A stretch of 64,000 nucleotides of DNA from Kocuria varians (lineage in GTDB: Bacteria > Actinomycetota > Actinomycetes > Actinomycetales > Micrococcaceae): positions 124,001-188,000 of the forward strand of contig NZ_BJNW01000001.1 in assembly GCF_006539885.1 (NCBI RefSeq), given 5' to 3'. Below, in pieces: positions 48,657 through 61,535 of this stretch. Below the pieces are notes generated by a model, which made no database searches, was not told the DNA's origin, and worked only from the letters and a program-made list of their open reading frames with translations. A program made the position numbers and the translations under genes. Position 1 is the stretch's first letter. Each line of letters starts with the position of its first letter.

Positions 48657-49467
48657 CGCCCTCATCCTCCGTCCAGGTGCGGTTCGAGCCGCTCAGGACG
48701 ATGTCCCAGCGGTAGCCGAGCAGCCATTCGCGCTCGGAGACGTCGTGGTCGTACGTGGCCACGAGCCGTTCGCGGGCCTTCGGGTCCACGATCGACTGGT
48801 AGATCGGGTCCAGCGCGAACAGCGGATCGCCCGGGAAGTACATCTGGGTGACCATCCGCTGCGTGGAGTCCGTCCCGAACAGGGAGAAGTGCACGTGCGC
48901 CGGGCGCCACGCGTTGAGGTGGTTCTTCCACGGGTACGGCCCGGGCTTGATGGTCACGAACGAGTACGAGCCGTCGTCACCGGTCAGGCACCGGCCCACC
49001 CCCGTGAAGTTCGGGTCGATGGGCGCCGGGTGCTGGTCCCGCTTGTGGATGTAGCGCCCGGCCGCGTTCGCCTGCCAGACCTCCACGAGCTGGTTGCGCA
49101 CCGGGCGGCCGTCCCCGTCCAGGACCCGGCCGAAGATCCGGATGCGCTCGCCGATGGGCTCACCGCCGTCCTGGATGGTGAGGTCCGACTCCAGCGCGTG
49201 CACGTCCCGCTGCCCGAACGCCGGGGCGTAGAGCTCGATGGTCTCCGGGTCCGTGTGGCGAGGGTCCTTGGTGGGGTGGCGCAGGATCGAGCTGCGGTAC
49301 GGGGCGTAGTCCCGGCGGGGCTGGTTCTCGACCGAGCCGGAGGCCTCGTAGTCCTCGCCTTTCCGCGCCATCTCGGCGTCGAGCTGGGACTGGGCGTCAG
49401 CGGCGTCGTCGGCGCCCTTGACGTACGGCGGGTCGAAGGTGTCGTCGTTCCCGGCGGTCATGGTCAT
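48649..49467 (-). CDS. pcaH: Protocatechuate 3,4-dioxygenase, beta subunit
   Basis: 272-residue Fe(III) intradiol dioxygenase subunit that cleaves protocatechuate to 3-carboxymuconate. The four iron ligands are present: Tyr139 (GRYIHKRD), Tyr178 (PGPYPWKN), His191 and His193 (PAHVHFSLFG). The N-terminal extension of about 50 residues is hydrophilic. The start ATG 49467 or ATG 49461 lies just past the pobA end, so all seven pca genes follow pobA on one strand. Confidence 0.95.
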   Translation of the reverse strand: MTMTAGNDDTFDPPYVKGADDAADAQSQLDAEMARKGEDYEASGSVENQPRRDYAPYRSSILRHPTKDPRHTDPETIELYAPAFGQRDVHALESDLTIQDGGEPIGERIRIFGRVLDGDGRPVRNQLVEVWQANAAGRYIHKRDQHPAPIDPNFTGVGRCLTGDDGSYSFVTIKPGPYPWKNHLNAWRPAHVHFSLFGTDSTQRMVTQMYFPGDPLFALDPIYQSIVDPKARERLVATYDHDVSEREWLLGYRWDIVLSGSNRTWTEDEGDE

Positions 49468-49506
49468 CTCCTCGGGTGGTGAGTGGCAGGAGTGGGGCGT
49501 GGCCGG

Positions 49507-50699
49507 TCAGGCCCGGTCCTGCCACCCGGTGTAGGACTCGGCGAAGTAGGCCGCGCCGTGGACCGAGCCGGTGAGCGCCTGAACTCGCCGCGGCGGCGCT
49601 TCACGGCGAACGGGTTCTCGTCCGGGGCCACGTGCATCAGGTTCGTGACCCAGTACGAGAAGTTCTGGGCCTTCCAGATCCGCTCCAAGGCCTTGGCGGA
49701 GTAGCCCGCCAGGCCTGAGTCGTCCCCGTGGCGAAGAAGTCGACGATCGCCGGGGCGAGCACCCGCACGTCGCAGAACGCGAGGTTCAGGCCCTTGGCCC
49801 CGGTGGGCGGCACGGTGTGCCCGGCGTCCCCCACCAGGAACATGTTCCCGTGGCGCAGCGGCTCGCACACGTACGAGCGGAACGGCAGGACCGTCCTGTC
49901 GAAGATCCGCCCCCGCTGCAGGGTGAGCCCGTCCGGTCCCGTCCACGCGGCGCTGCAGCTCGTCCCAGATCCGCTCGTCGTCCCAGTCCGCGACGTCCGT
50001 GGCCGGGTCGCACTGGAAGTACATGCGCTGCACGGTGTCGCTGCGCTGGGAGATCAGCGCGAAGCCGTGGCGCGAGTGCGCGTAGATCAGCTCCGGGGCC
50101 GACGGCGGCGCTTCGCACAGGATCCCGAACCACGCGAAGGGGTACTCGGTGAAGTTGTCGGTGCGCACGTCCGCGGGGATCTGGCGCCGGCACACGCCCC
50201 TGGAACCGTCCGCACCCACGAGCAGGCGCGCGCGGATCTCGAGCTGCCGCCCGTCCGCGGTGGTGCACCGCACGCCCGGGTGCTCCGTGGTCAGGTCCTG
50301 CACCGCGGTGTCCGTGACCTCCCAGTGGACGACGCCGCCGTCCCGCTCGCGCGCGGCGGCCAGGTCCGTGAAGACCTCGTTCTGCGGGTACAGCCACACG
50401 GACTCGCCCACGAGTTCCTGGAAGTCGATGCGACGACTCTCGCCCTCGAAGCGCAGCACCGTGCCCTCGTGGCCGTGGCTCAGCACCCGGCCGTCCACAC
50501 CGGACCCGGTGAGCATCGCCACGGTCCCTGCCTCGAGGATGCCGGCCCGGTGGGTGTTCGCGATCTCCTCGCGGGAGCGCTTCTCCACCACCACGGTGTC
50601 GATCCCGGCCCGCGACAGCAGGTGGGAGAGCATCAGCCCGGCGGGGCCGGCCCCCACGATCACCACACCGGTCTCCACGACCGTTCGCTCCTCGAGCAT
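49507..50699 (-). pseudogene. pobA: 4-hydroxybenzoate 3-monooxygenase with three apparent frameshifts
   Basis: Flavoprotein that hydroxylates 4-hydroxybenzoate to protocatechuate. From the ATG at 50699 (AGGAGG upstream) the frame runs through the FAD motif VIVGAGPAGLML and VGADGSRGVCRR. At about 49937 one G too many shifts the frame; the correct frame continues with FLVGDAGHTVPPTGAKGLN. At about 49728 one G is missing and the first frame resumes with GLAGYSAKALERIWKAQNF. Near 49582 another base is missing, after which GSVHGAAYFAESYTGWQDRA ends at 49507. All three are at homopolymers, so sequencing error or recent decay are both possible. Confidence 0.88.
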
Positions 50700-50759
50700 G
50701 TGTCCTCCTAGCGCACGTTTCCCCCAGTATGTGCGCAAGCCATGGCGCGCATCACATCT

Positions 50760-50776
50760 GTTCCGTTGAACGGAAC
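50760..50776. promoter_or_regulatory. 17-bp palindromic operator upstream of pobA
   Basis: GTTCCGTT and AACGGAAC are perfect inverted repeats around one base, 61 bases before the pobA ATG in the gap between the IclR-type regulator and pobA. IclR-family regulators of aromatic pathways bind sites of this size and layout. A second repeat, GCGCAC with GTGCGC (50711-50736), lies between it and pobA. Confidence 0.6.
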
Positions 50777-50834
50777 GTGCGGGAATGCCAAGGTTGCCTT
50801 CCCATCGCCGACACAGAACAACCCGGCGCGGTTG

Positions 50835-51613
50835 TCAGAGGGCTCCGAGGGCCCGCGAGATGCCGTGGCCCGCAACCCGAAGCGTTTGCATGATGGCCGG
50901 AACGTCCGCGTCGCGCATCTCCTCCAGGGGCAGCACCGTCCCCAGTGCCACCGCCCGGTGCCCCGCGGGCGCCCTCAGGGGCACCGCCACTCCCCCGGTT
51001 CCGTGGTCGATCCGCTCGCGCTGGATCGCGTAGCCGCGCTGGGCGAAGACCGCGAGGTCCGCGGCAAAGCGCTCCGCGGTGACCGTCAGCGCGGCAGGGC
51101 CCCCGGCGGCGTCGGGCGTGGCCGCGGCACGGTGGTACTGCGCCACGGTCCTCGGCGGGCACTGGCTCAGCAGGGCGAGGCCCGTGGCGGAGCGGCGCAG
51201 GGGCAGGCGCCCGGCCACGTTCGAGCGCAGCGGCACGGTGGACCCGCTCGCGGCGATCCGTTCGGCGAACAGGACGTCGTGCCCTTCCACGACACCCACA
51301 TGCACGTGCTGGCGCAGCACCGTGTGGACGTCCGACATGAACGGGATGGCCGCCGCGGCCAGGCTCTCCGCGGAGGAGGAGCGGGAGGCCAGCTCCCACA
51401 GCCGCGTGCCCACCCGGTAGCTACCGGCCGCGCCGGTCTCGAGCCAGCCAGCGCGCTTCACGTCCCCCAGGATCCGGTGGGCGGTGGACGGTGGGAGGCC
51501 GGTCGAGCGGCAGATCTCCCGGAGAACCCCAGCTCCGGCGAGTCCGGGCCGAAGGCGCTCAGGACACGGTCGAAGCGTTCGATCAGGGACTCCCCCGAGG
51601 ACGAGTTCGCCAC
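50835..51613 (-). pseudogene. IclR-family regulator with an apparent frameshift
   Basis: Probable regulator of pobA/pca (PobR- or PcaR-like). The GTG at 51613, with AAGGGGG upstream, gives MANSSSGESLIERFDRVLSA in one frame. After about 51528, at a run of four Gs (minus strand), a base is missing and the winged-helix motif REICRSTGLPPSTAHRIL and the effector-binding domain (GYAIQRERIDHGTGGVAVPL) continue in another frame to 50835. With one base restored the protein would be about 260 residues and complete. Confidence 0.82.
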
Positions 51614-51688
51614 GCCGCACCCCCTTCGTCCCGCCGCACCCCGGGCTGGACCGCGCACGCCCCGGTCTAGGGGCCCCGGGTACGACGA

Positions 51689-51728
51689 AGCCCGGGTGGC
51701 CCCCTCGTGAGAAGGGTCCACCCGGGCT
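51689..51728 (-). terminator. rpoBC terminator
   Basis: AGCCCGGGTGG (51689-51699) pairs with CCACCCGGGCT (51718-51728). It lies 68 bases after the rpoC stop and is followed on the minus strand by TCGTCGTACCC. Confidence 0.8.
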
Positions 51729-51795
51729 GGGTCAGCGCTTCATCCGCGGGTCACGCACACCATGCGCGCCGCGGACGCCCGGCGTCCGACTCGGC

Positions 51796-55686
<3,891 letters not shown>

Positions 55687-55751
55687 AAGGTCCTGTCCCT
55701 CTTTCTAAAAATCCTGAAGTGAATCGGGCTGAAGCTGTGGACGGAAGGGTC

Positions 55752-58700
55752 TCAGACCTCTTCGACCGAGCTGGGCTCGGAGTGGGAGAGGTCGATGCCG
55801 AGCTCGTCCGCGGCCCGGAAGCTGTCGTCCTCGGAGTCGCGCATCTCCACCGTGTTGCCGTCCGCGGAGAGGACCTCCACGTTCAGGCACAGCGACTGCA
55901 TCTCCTTGATGAGGACCTTGAAGGATTCGGGCACACCCGGTTCCGGGATGTTCTCCCCCTTGACGATGGCCTCGTACACCTTCACGCGGCCGTGGACGTC
56001 GTCGGACTTCACGGTGAGCAGCTCCTGCAGGGTGTAGGCGGCGCCGTACGCCTCGAGCGCCCACACCTCCATCTCGCCGAAACGCTGACCGCCGAACTGC
56101 GCCTTACCGCCCAGCGGCTGCTGGGTGATCATGGAGTACGGACCCGTGGAGCGGGCGTGGATCTTGTCGTCCACCAGGTGGTGGAGCTTCAAGATGTACT
56201 GGTAGCCCACGGACACGGGGTCCGGGAACGGCTGACCGGAGCGGCCGTCGTACAGCTTGGCCTTGCCGGAGCGCCCGATCAGGCGCTGGCCGTCACGCGT
56301 GGGGTTGGTGTGGTCGAGCAGGTCGAAGATCTCGTCCTCGCGGGCGCCGTCGAACACCGGGGTGGCCACGTTGGTGGGACCCGTGCTCTTCGGGAAGTTG
56401 CTCAGTCCCTTGAGCCACTCGGGGTCGCCCTCGATGTTCCAGCCCTGCTTGGCGAGCCAGCCGGTGTGGACCTCGAGCACCTGGCCCAGGTTCATGCGAC
56501 CGGGCACGCCCAGCGGGTTCAGGATGACGTCCACCGGGGTGCCGTCCTCCATGAACGGCATGTCCTCGATGGGCAGGATCTTGGAGATGACGCCCTTGTT
56601 GCCGTGGCGTCCGGCGAGCTTGTCGCCGTCCGTGATCTTGCGCTTCTGCGCCACGTAGACGCGCACCACCTGGTTGACGCCGGCGGGGAGGTCGTCGTCC
56701 TCGTCCTCGCGGTCGAAGACGCGCACGCCGATGACCGTGCCGGACTCGCCGTGGGGCACCTTCAGGGAGGTGTCGCGCACCTCGCGGGACTTCTCGCCGA
56801 AGATCGCGCGCAGCAGCCGCTCCTCCGGGGTCAGCTCGGTCTCGCCCTTGGGCGTCACCTTGCCCACCAGGATGTCGCCGGCCTGCACCTCGGCACCGAT
56901 GTGGATGATGCCGCGCTCGTCCAGCGCCGAGAGCACCTCCTCCGACACGTTCGGGATGTCACGGGTGATCTCCTCGGCACCGAGCTTGGTGTCGCGGGCG
57001 TCGATCTCGTGCTCCTCGATGTGGATGGACGTCAGGACGTCCTCGGAGACCATGCGCTGGGAGAGGATGATGGCGTCCTCGTAGTTGAGGCCCTCCCAGG
57101 ACATGTACGCGATCAGCAGGTTCTTGCCCAGGGCCAGCTCGCCGTGGTCGGTCGAGGGACCGTCCGCGATCACCGTGCGGGGCTCCACGCGCTGCCCCTC
57201 GGAGACGATCACGCGCTGGTTGTACGTGTTGCCCGGGTTCGAGCGCACGAACTTGTTGATCGGGTAGAGCTTGGTGGTGCCGTCGTCGTTGAGCACGGTC
57301 ACGAGGTCCGCGGAGACCTCCTCGACCACGCCCGGCTTGGTCGCGAGCACGGAGTCGCCGGCGTCGAGCGCGGAGTAGCGCTCCATGCCGGTGCCCACGA
57401 GCGGCGCCTCGGAGGTCAGCAGCGGCACGGCCTGACGCTGCATGTTGGCACCCATGAGAGCGCGGTTGGCGTCGTCGTGCTCGAGGTACGGGATCAGGGC
57501 CGTGGCCACCGACACCATCTGGCGCGGGGAGACGTCCATGAACTCTATGTCCTCGGGGGCCACGAGCACGGCCTCGCCGGAGCCGTCGGAGGCACGCGAG
57601 AGCACGGCGTCCTCGGCGAAGTGGCCGTCCTCGGTCAGCGGCGCGTTGGCCTGCGCAATGGTCAGACCGCGCTCGTCGTCCGCGGTGAGGTAGACGACGT
57701 CGTCCGTGACGGTGCCGTCCACGACCTTGCGGTACGGGGTCTCGATGAACCCGAACGGGTTGATCCGCGCGTAGGTCGCGAGCGAGCCGATCAGACCGAT
57801 GTTGGAGCCCTCGGGGGTCTCGATCGGGCACATGCGGCCGTAGTGCGAGGGGTGGACGTCACGGACCTCCATGCCCGCGCGGTCGCGCGAGAGGCCACCG
57901 GGGCCCAGCGCGGACAGGCGGCGCTTGTGGGTCAGACCCGCGAGCGGGTTGTTCTGGTCCATGAACTGCGAGAGCTGCGAGGTCCCGAAGAACTCCTTGA
58001 TCGCGGCCACCACGGGGCGGATGTTGATCAGGGTCTGGGGGGTGATCGCCTCGACGTCCTGCGTGGTCATGCGCTCGCGCACCACGCGCTCCATGCGGGA
58101 GAGACCCGTGCGGATCTGGTTCTCGATCAGCTCGCCCACCGCGCGGATGCGACGGTTGCCGAAGTGGTCGATGTCGTCGACGTCCACGTGGATCTCGCGG
58201 GCCTCGCCGTCACGCGTTCCGGGCATGGTGGAGCGCCCGTCGTGCAGGGTCACGAGGTAGCGGATCATGGCGACGATGTCGTCGAGGGACAGCACGGAGG
58301 CGTCCGGGTCCGTGAAGGGCTTGTCGAGACCGAGCTTGCGGTTGAGCTTGTAGCGGCCCACCTTGGCGAGGTCGTAGCGCTTCGGGTTGAAGTACATGTT
58401 GTCGAGCAGCGACTGGGCGGCGTCGACCGTGGGCGGCTCCCCCGGACGCAGCTTGCGGTAGATGTCGAGCAGCGCCTCCTCGCGGGTCTCCGTGGCGTCC
58501 TTCTCGAGGGTCGCGCGGATGGAGTCGAACTCGCCGAACTCCTCGAGGATCTTGGCCTCGCTCCAGCCGAGCGCCTTGAGCAGCACGGTCACGGACTGCT
58601 TGCGCTTGCGGTCCAGACGAACGCCCACCTGGTCGCGCTTGTCGATCTCGAGCTCGAACCACGCACCGCGGGAGGGGATGATCTTCGCCGAGTAGATGTC

Positions 58701-59261
58701 CTTGTCGGAGGTGCGGTCCTGGCCCTTCTCGAAGTAGGCGCCGGGAGAACGGACCAGCTGGGAGACGACGACGCGTTCGGACCCGTTGATCACGAACGTG
58801 CCCTTGTCGGTCATGAGCGGGAAGTCGCCCATGAACACGGTCTGCTGCTTGATCTCGCCCGTGTTGTTGTTCATGAACTCGGCCTTGACGTACAGCGGCG
58901 CCGAGTAGGTGGCGTCACGGTCCTTGCACTCGTCCGTGGTGTACTTCGGGTCGTAGAACTCCGGCTCCGAGAACGAGAGGGACATGGTGCCCTGGAAGTC
59001 CTCGATCGGGGAGATCTCCTCGAAGATGTCCGAGAGCCCGGACGTGGTGGACACGCTGGTGTCACCGGTTTCCTGGGCCTCGACCACGCGGGCCTGCCAG
59101 CGCTCGTTGCCCACCAGGCGGTCGAAGCTGTCGGTCTGCAGCGCGAGCAGGTTGGGGACGTCCAGTGGTTCGTGGATCTTCGCGAAGGAGACCCGGCGAG
59201 GAATGTTGTCGCTCGTGGGGTGGTTGGCGGAGACGTTCGTATCGGTGCTCGAGGCGACCAA
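55752..59261 (-). CDS. rpoB: RNA polymerase beta subunit
   Basis: 1169-residue beta subunit. The rifampicin region around residues 425-455 reads [20 protein letters not shown] then LSALGPGG, the usual sensitive form. [19 protein letters not shown] and the C-terminal clamp segments are intact. The start is taken as TTG 59261, giving the Micrococcaceae-like N-terminus LVASSTDTN with AAGGA 7 bases upstream; the frame is open further to 59345 but not conserved. Confidence 0.97.
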   Translation of the reverse strand: MVASSTDTNVSANHPTSDNIPRRVSFAKIHEPLDVPNLLALQTDSFDRLVGNERWQARVVEAQETGDTSVSTTSGLSDIFEEISPIEDFQGTMSLSFSEPEFYDPKYTTDECKDRDATYSAPLYVKAEFMNNNTGEIKQQTVFMGDFPLMTDKGTFVINGSERVVVSQLVRSPGAYFEKGQDRTSDKDIYSAKIIPSRGAWFELEIDKRDQVGVRLDRKRKQSVTVLLKALGWSEAKILEEFGEFDSIRATLEKDATETREEALLDIYRKLRPGEPPTVDAAQSLLDNMYFNPKRYDLAKVGRYKLNRKLGLDKPFTDPDASVLSLDDIVAMIRYLVTLHDGRSTMPGTRDGEAREIHVDVDDIDHFGNRRIRAVGELIENQIRTGLSRMERVVRERMTTQDVEAITPQTLINIRPVVAAIKEFFGTSQLSQFMDQNNPLAGLTHKRRLSALGPGGLSRDRAGMEVRDVHPSHYGRMCPIETPEGSNIGLIGSLATYARINPFGFIETPYRKVVDGTVTDDVVYLTADDERGLTIAQANAPLTEDGHFAEDAVLSRASDGSGEAVLVAPEDIEFMDVSPRQMVSVATALIPYLEHDDANRALMGANMQRQAVPLLTSEAPLVGTGMERYSALDAGDSVLATKPGVVEEVSADLVTVLNDDGTTKLYPINKFVRSNPGNTYNQRVIVSEGQRVEPRTVIADGPSTDHGELALGKNLLIAYMSWEGLNYEDAIILSQRMVSEDVLTSIHIEEHEIDARDTKLGAEEITRDIPNVSEEVLSALDERGIIHIGAEVQAGDILVGKVTPKGETELTPEERLLRAIFGEKSREVRDTSLKVPHGESGTVIGVRVFDREDEDDDLPAGVNQVVRVYVAQKRKITDGDKLAGRHGNKGVISKILPIEDMPFMEDGTPVDVILNPLGVPGRMNLGQVLEVHTGWLAKQGWNIEGDPEWLKGLSNFPKSTGPTNVATPVFDGAREDEIFDLLDHTNPTRDGQRLIGRSGKAKLYDGRSGQPFPDPVSVGYQYILKLHHLVDDKIHARSTGPYSMITQQPLGGKAQFGGQRFGEMEVWALEAYGAAYTLQELLTVKSDDVHGRVKVYEAIVKGENIPEPGVPESFKVLIKEMQSLCLNVEVLSADGNTVEMRDSEDDSFRAADELGIDLSHSEPSSVEEV

Positions 59262-59408
59262 GATGTGATCCTTCCACAGACATGCAGTGAATACGCGAGG
59301 TTCCCGGGGAGAGAAAAAGGGGCCGGTGACGAGGACTGTCGACAACCGCCCCTGCGGCGCCCACCGCTATATGAAGGCACGCATGCATAAGGGACAACGC
59401 AAAGTACT

Positions 59409-59437
59409 AGCTTAGGGCACTCCCGGCGTGTTGTCCA
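59409..59437 (-). promoter_or_regulatory. rpoBC promoter
   Basis: On the minus strand TGGACA (59432-59437), a 17-base spacer and TAAGCT (59409-59414). The -35 matches at 5/6. It would give a leader of about 140 bases. A weaker pair, TTGTCC with TCATAT, lies closer to the gene. Confidence 0.7.
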
Positions 59438-59488
59438 CACCCGTGCTGGACGAATGCCCGCCCGGGCCGTAAGATGCCCGGCCGCCGC

Positions 59489-60232
59489 TCAGGCGACGCC
59501 GTTGGCGCGGGCCTGGTACGCCGCGCGCTGCGCCCCAAGGCGCCAGGGGTCGCCGTGTCCGGGCAGCACGACCGTGGCCCGGGTGGCCGCGATCGCGTCC
59601 AGGGACGTGAGAGCCATCTGCGCATCTGCGGTGGCCGCGCCGGCCACGACCCGGGGCCCGGTGAGCCCGGTGTAGGGGTCGAGGGTCACCAGCGCGTCCC
59701 CGGAGAGCACGGCGTCCGCGTCGGGGACGTGCAGGGCGCAGTGCCCGTAGGTGTGGCCCGCGGTGAGGACGACCCGTGGACTGCCTGGAACGGGAACCGT
59801 CTGGCCCACGGCGAGGGACCGGGTGACGGTCACTCCCTTCACACCCGCTGCTCCCCCGGCGAGCATCGACACCAGCACCGGAATGGCCCGGGGGTGCCTC
59901 AGTGGGTACAGAGCCGTGGGGCTCTCGTGCGCGTAGCTGTAGGGGTGCGCCGCGAGGTGGCGCTCCCTCTGGTGGGCGAACACGGGGACGCCGAGCCGCT
60001 CCACGAGTCTGGCGGCGACACCCACGTGGTCGAAGTGTGCATGGGTGAGGACGAGGGCCCTGATCTGCTGCGGTGAGTGCCCGAGCTCGCGCACCGCGTG
60101 GCCGAGCTCGTTCCAGACGCGCGGCAGCCCCGCGTCCACGAGTGTCAGACCGCTGGAGTCCTCCAGCAGGTAGCAGTTGACGTGGTGGTTCTGGATCATG
60201 TGGATCCCTGGGGCGACGTCTCGTACGAACAC
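59489..60232 (-). CDS. MBL-fold metallo-hydrolase
   Basis: 247-residue metallo-beta-lactamase-fold protein, probably cytosolic. Zinc ligands are His64, His66, Asp68 and His69 in THAHFDHVG, then AGHTYGHC, the bridging Asp in LSGDALV and a final LPGHGDP. The layout fits a general thioester or lactone hydrolase; the substrate is unknown. The GTG at 60232 is chosen because GAAGGAGAA precedes it. It lies between gcvT and rpoB, with a weak 6-bp hairpin (59462-59481) after its stop. Confidence 0.85.
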   Translation of the reverse strand: MFVRDVAPGIHMIQNHHVNCYLLEDSSGLTLVDAGLPRVWNELGHAVRELGHSPQQIRALVLTHAHFDHVGVAARLVERLGVPVFAHQRERHLAAHPYSYAHESPTALYPLRHPRAIPVLVSMLAGGAAGVKGVTVTRSLAVGQTVPVPGSPRVVLTAGHTYGHCALHVPDADAVLSGDALVTLDPYTGLTGPRVVAGAATADAQMALTSLDAIAATRATVVLPGHGDPWRLGAQRAAYQARANGVA

Positions 60233-60318
60233 GGCGTTCTCCTTCTCCCTGCGTCCGCGACGACGCACGGATGTTCTCCGCGGCCCGCAGGCCAGCCCCG
60301 GACGGGCCGGCACGTGAC

Positions 60319-60356
60319 AGCGGGTCTACCGGAAGGCTACTCCCGGCAGACCCGCT
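60319..60356 (-). terminator. gcvT terminator
   Basis: A 14-bp stem with one mismatch (AGCGGGTCTACCGG, 60319-60332, with 60343-60356) lies 33 bases after the gcvT stop. It separates the glycine cleavage genes from the MBL-fold gene. Confidence 0.8.
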
Positions 60357-60389
60357 CCTGGCACACCCCTGGGGGTCCGTTCCCTGCGC

Positions 60390-61535
60390 TCAGCCCCGCT
60401 TGTAGAACGGCAGCGGGGTCTGCTCCACGTCCACCGCCCGGCCGCGGACGTCCACGACGCCCACTGTTCCGGCCGCGATCTCCTCGAGCGCGTCGGTGGC
60501 AACCAGCGCCATGGCCACCGGCCTGCCGAGGGTAGGCGAAGGCAGTCCGCTGGTGACCTCGCCCACGGTGCGCTCCCCCACCACCACGGTGTAGCCGGCG
60601 CGCACGGGCTTGCGTCCTAGGCCCTGCAGCCCAATCAGGGTGCGCTGAGGTGTGGTCCCGAGCATGGCGGTGAGCGCATCCCCGCCCACCGTGACGGTGC
60701 CCGCCTCGCCCTTCTTCCGCAGAGCAACCTCCACGAGCTTGCCGAGCCCGGCCTCCACCGGGGAGATCTCCGTGGAGAGCTCGTGGCCGTAGAGGGGCAT
60801 CCCCGCCTCGAGCCGCAGGGAGTCCCGCGCGGCGAGACCCGCGGGACCGATGGGGGCGTCCTCGGTGCCCAGCCGCTCCGCGGTGGCCAGCAGCGCGCTC
60901 CACAGCTGCGGGGCGTGCTCGTTGTCGCAGTAGAGCTCGAAGCCGTCCTCACCGGTGTACCCGGTACGGGCGGCGAGCGCAGGCACCCCCGCGCACTCGG
61001 CCGGGACGCACGCGTAGTACTTCAGCCCAGCGACGTCCTGTGCGGGGGTCAGCTCGGTGGCCTCGAGCACCTCCAGAGCGCGCGGGCCCTGGACCGCGAT
61101 CAGGGAGGTCCCTGGACCGCGGTCAGTGACGACGACGTCGAAGCCCTCGGCGCGCTCCTGCAGAGCCCGCACCACGGTCTCCTGGTTCCCGGCGTTCGGC
61201 ACCACGAGGTACCGCTCCTCCCCCAGCCGGTAGGTGATCAGGTCGTCCAGGATCCTGCCCTGCTCGTCCACGATCAGGGAGTACTTGGCCCGGCCGGTCC
61301 CGATGCCCGAGAGCACCCCCACGAGCGCGTGGTCCAGGAACTCCCCCGTCTGGGGACCGGTGACCTCCACCTCCCCCATGTGGGAGAGGTCGAAGATCCC
61401 GGCCCCGCGGCGCACGGCGTGGTGCTCGGCGGTGTCGCTCGCGTAGCGCACGGGCATCGACCAGCCGCCGAAGTCGGTGAACCTGGCCCCCAGCTCCTCG
61501 TGGGCCTCATGCAGTGCGGTGTGTCGCTCGCTCAT
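60390..61535 (-). CDS. gcvT: Glycine cleavage system T protein (aminomethyltransferase)
   Basis: 381-residue T protein that moves the aminomethyl carbon from H protein to tetrahydrofolate, releasing ammonia. It shows FTDFGGWSMPVRYASDTAEH, GIFDLSHMGEVEV, ARTGYTGEDGFELYC and DSLRLEAGMPLYGHEL. The ATG at 61535 shares one base with the gcvP stop (TGATG), so P and T are translationally coupled. gcvH is not in the window. Confidence 0.95.
   Translation of the reverse strand: MSERHTALHEAHEELGARFTDFGGWSMPVRYASDTAEHHAVRRGAGIFDLSHMGEVEVTGPQTGEFLDHALVGVLSGIGTGRAKYSLIVDEQGRILDDLITYRLGEERYLVVPNAGNQETVVRALQERAEGFDVVVTDRGPGTSLIAVQGPRALEVLEATELTPAQDVAGLKYYACVPAECAGVPALAARTGYTGEDGFELYCDNEHAPQLWSALLATAERLGTEDAPIGPAGLAARDSLRLEAGMPLYGHELSTEISPVEAGLGKLVEVALRKKGEAGTVTVGGDALTAMLGTTPQRTLIGLQGLGRKPVRAGYTVVVGERTVGEVTSGLPSPTLGRPVAMALVATDALEEIAAGTVGVVDVRGRAVDVEQTPLPFYKRG

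Noticed and set aside
59262-59345. Upstream extension of rpoB to an in-frame start at 59345
   Set aside because: The extra 28 residues are not like RpoB, and the TTG at 59261 has a well-placed AAGGA and gives the expected N-terminus.
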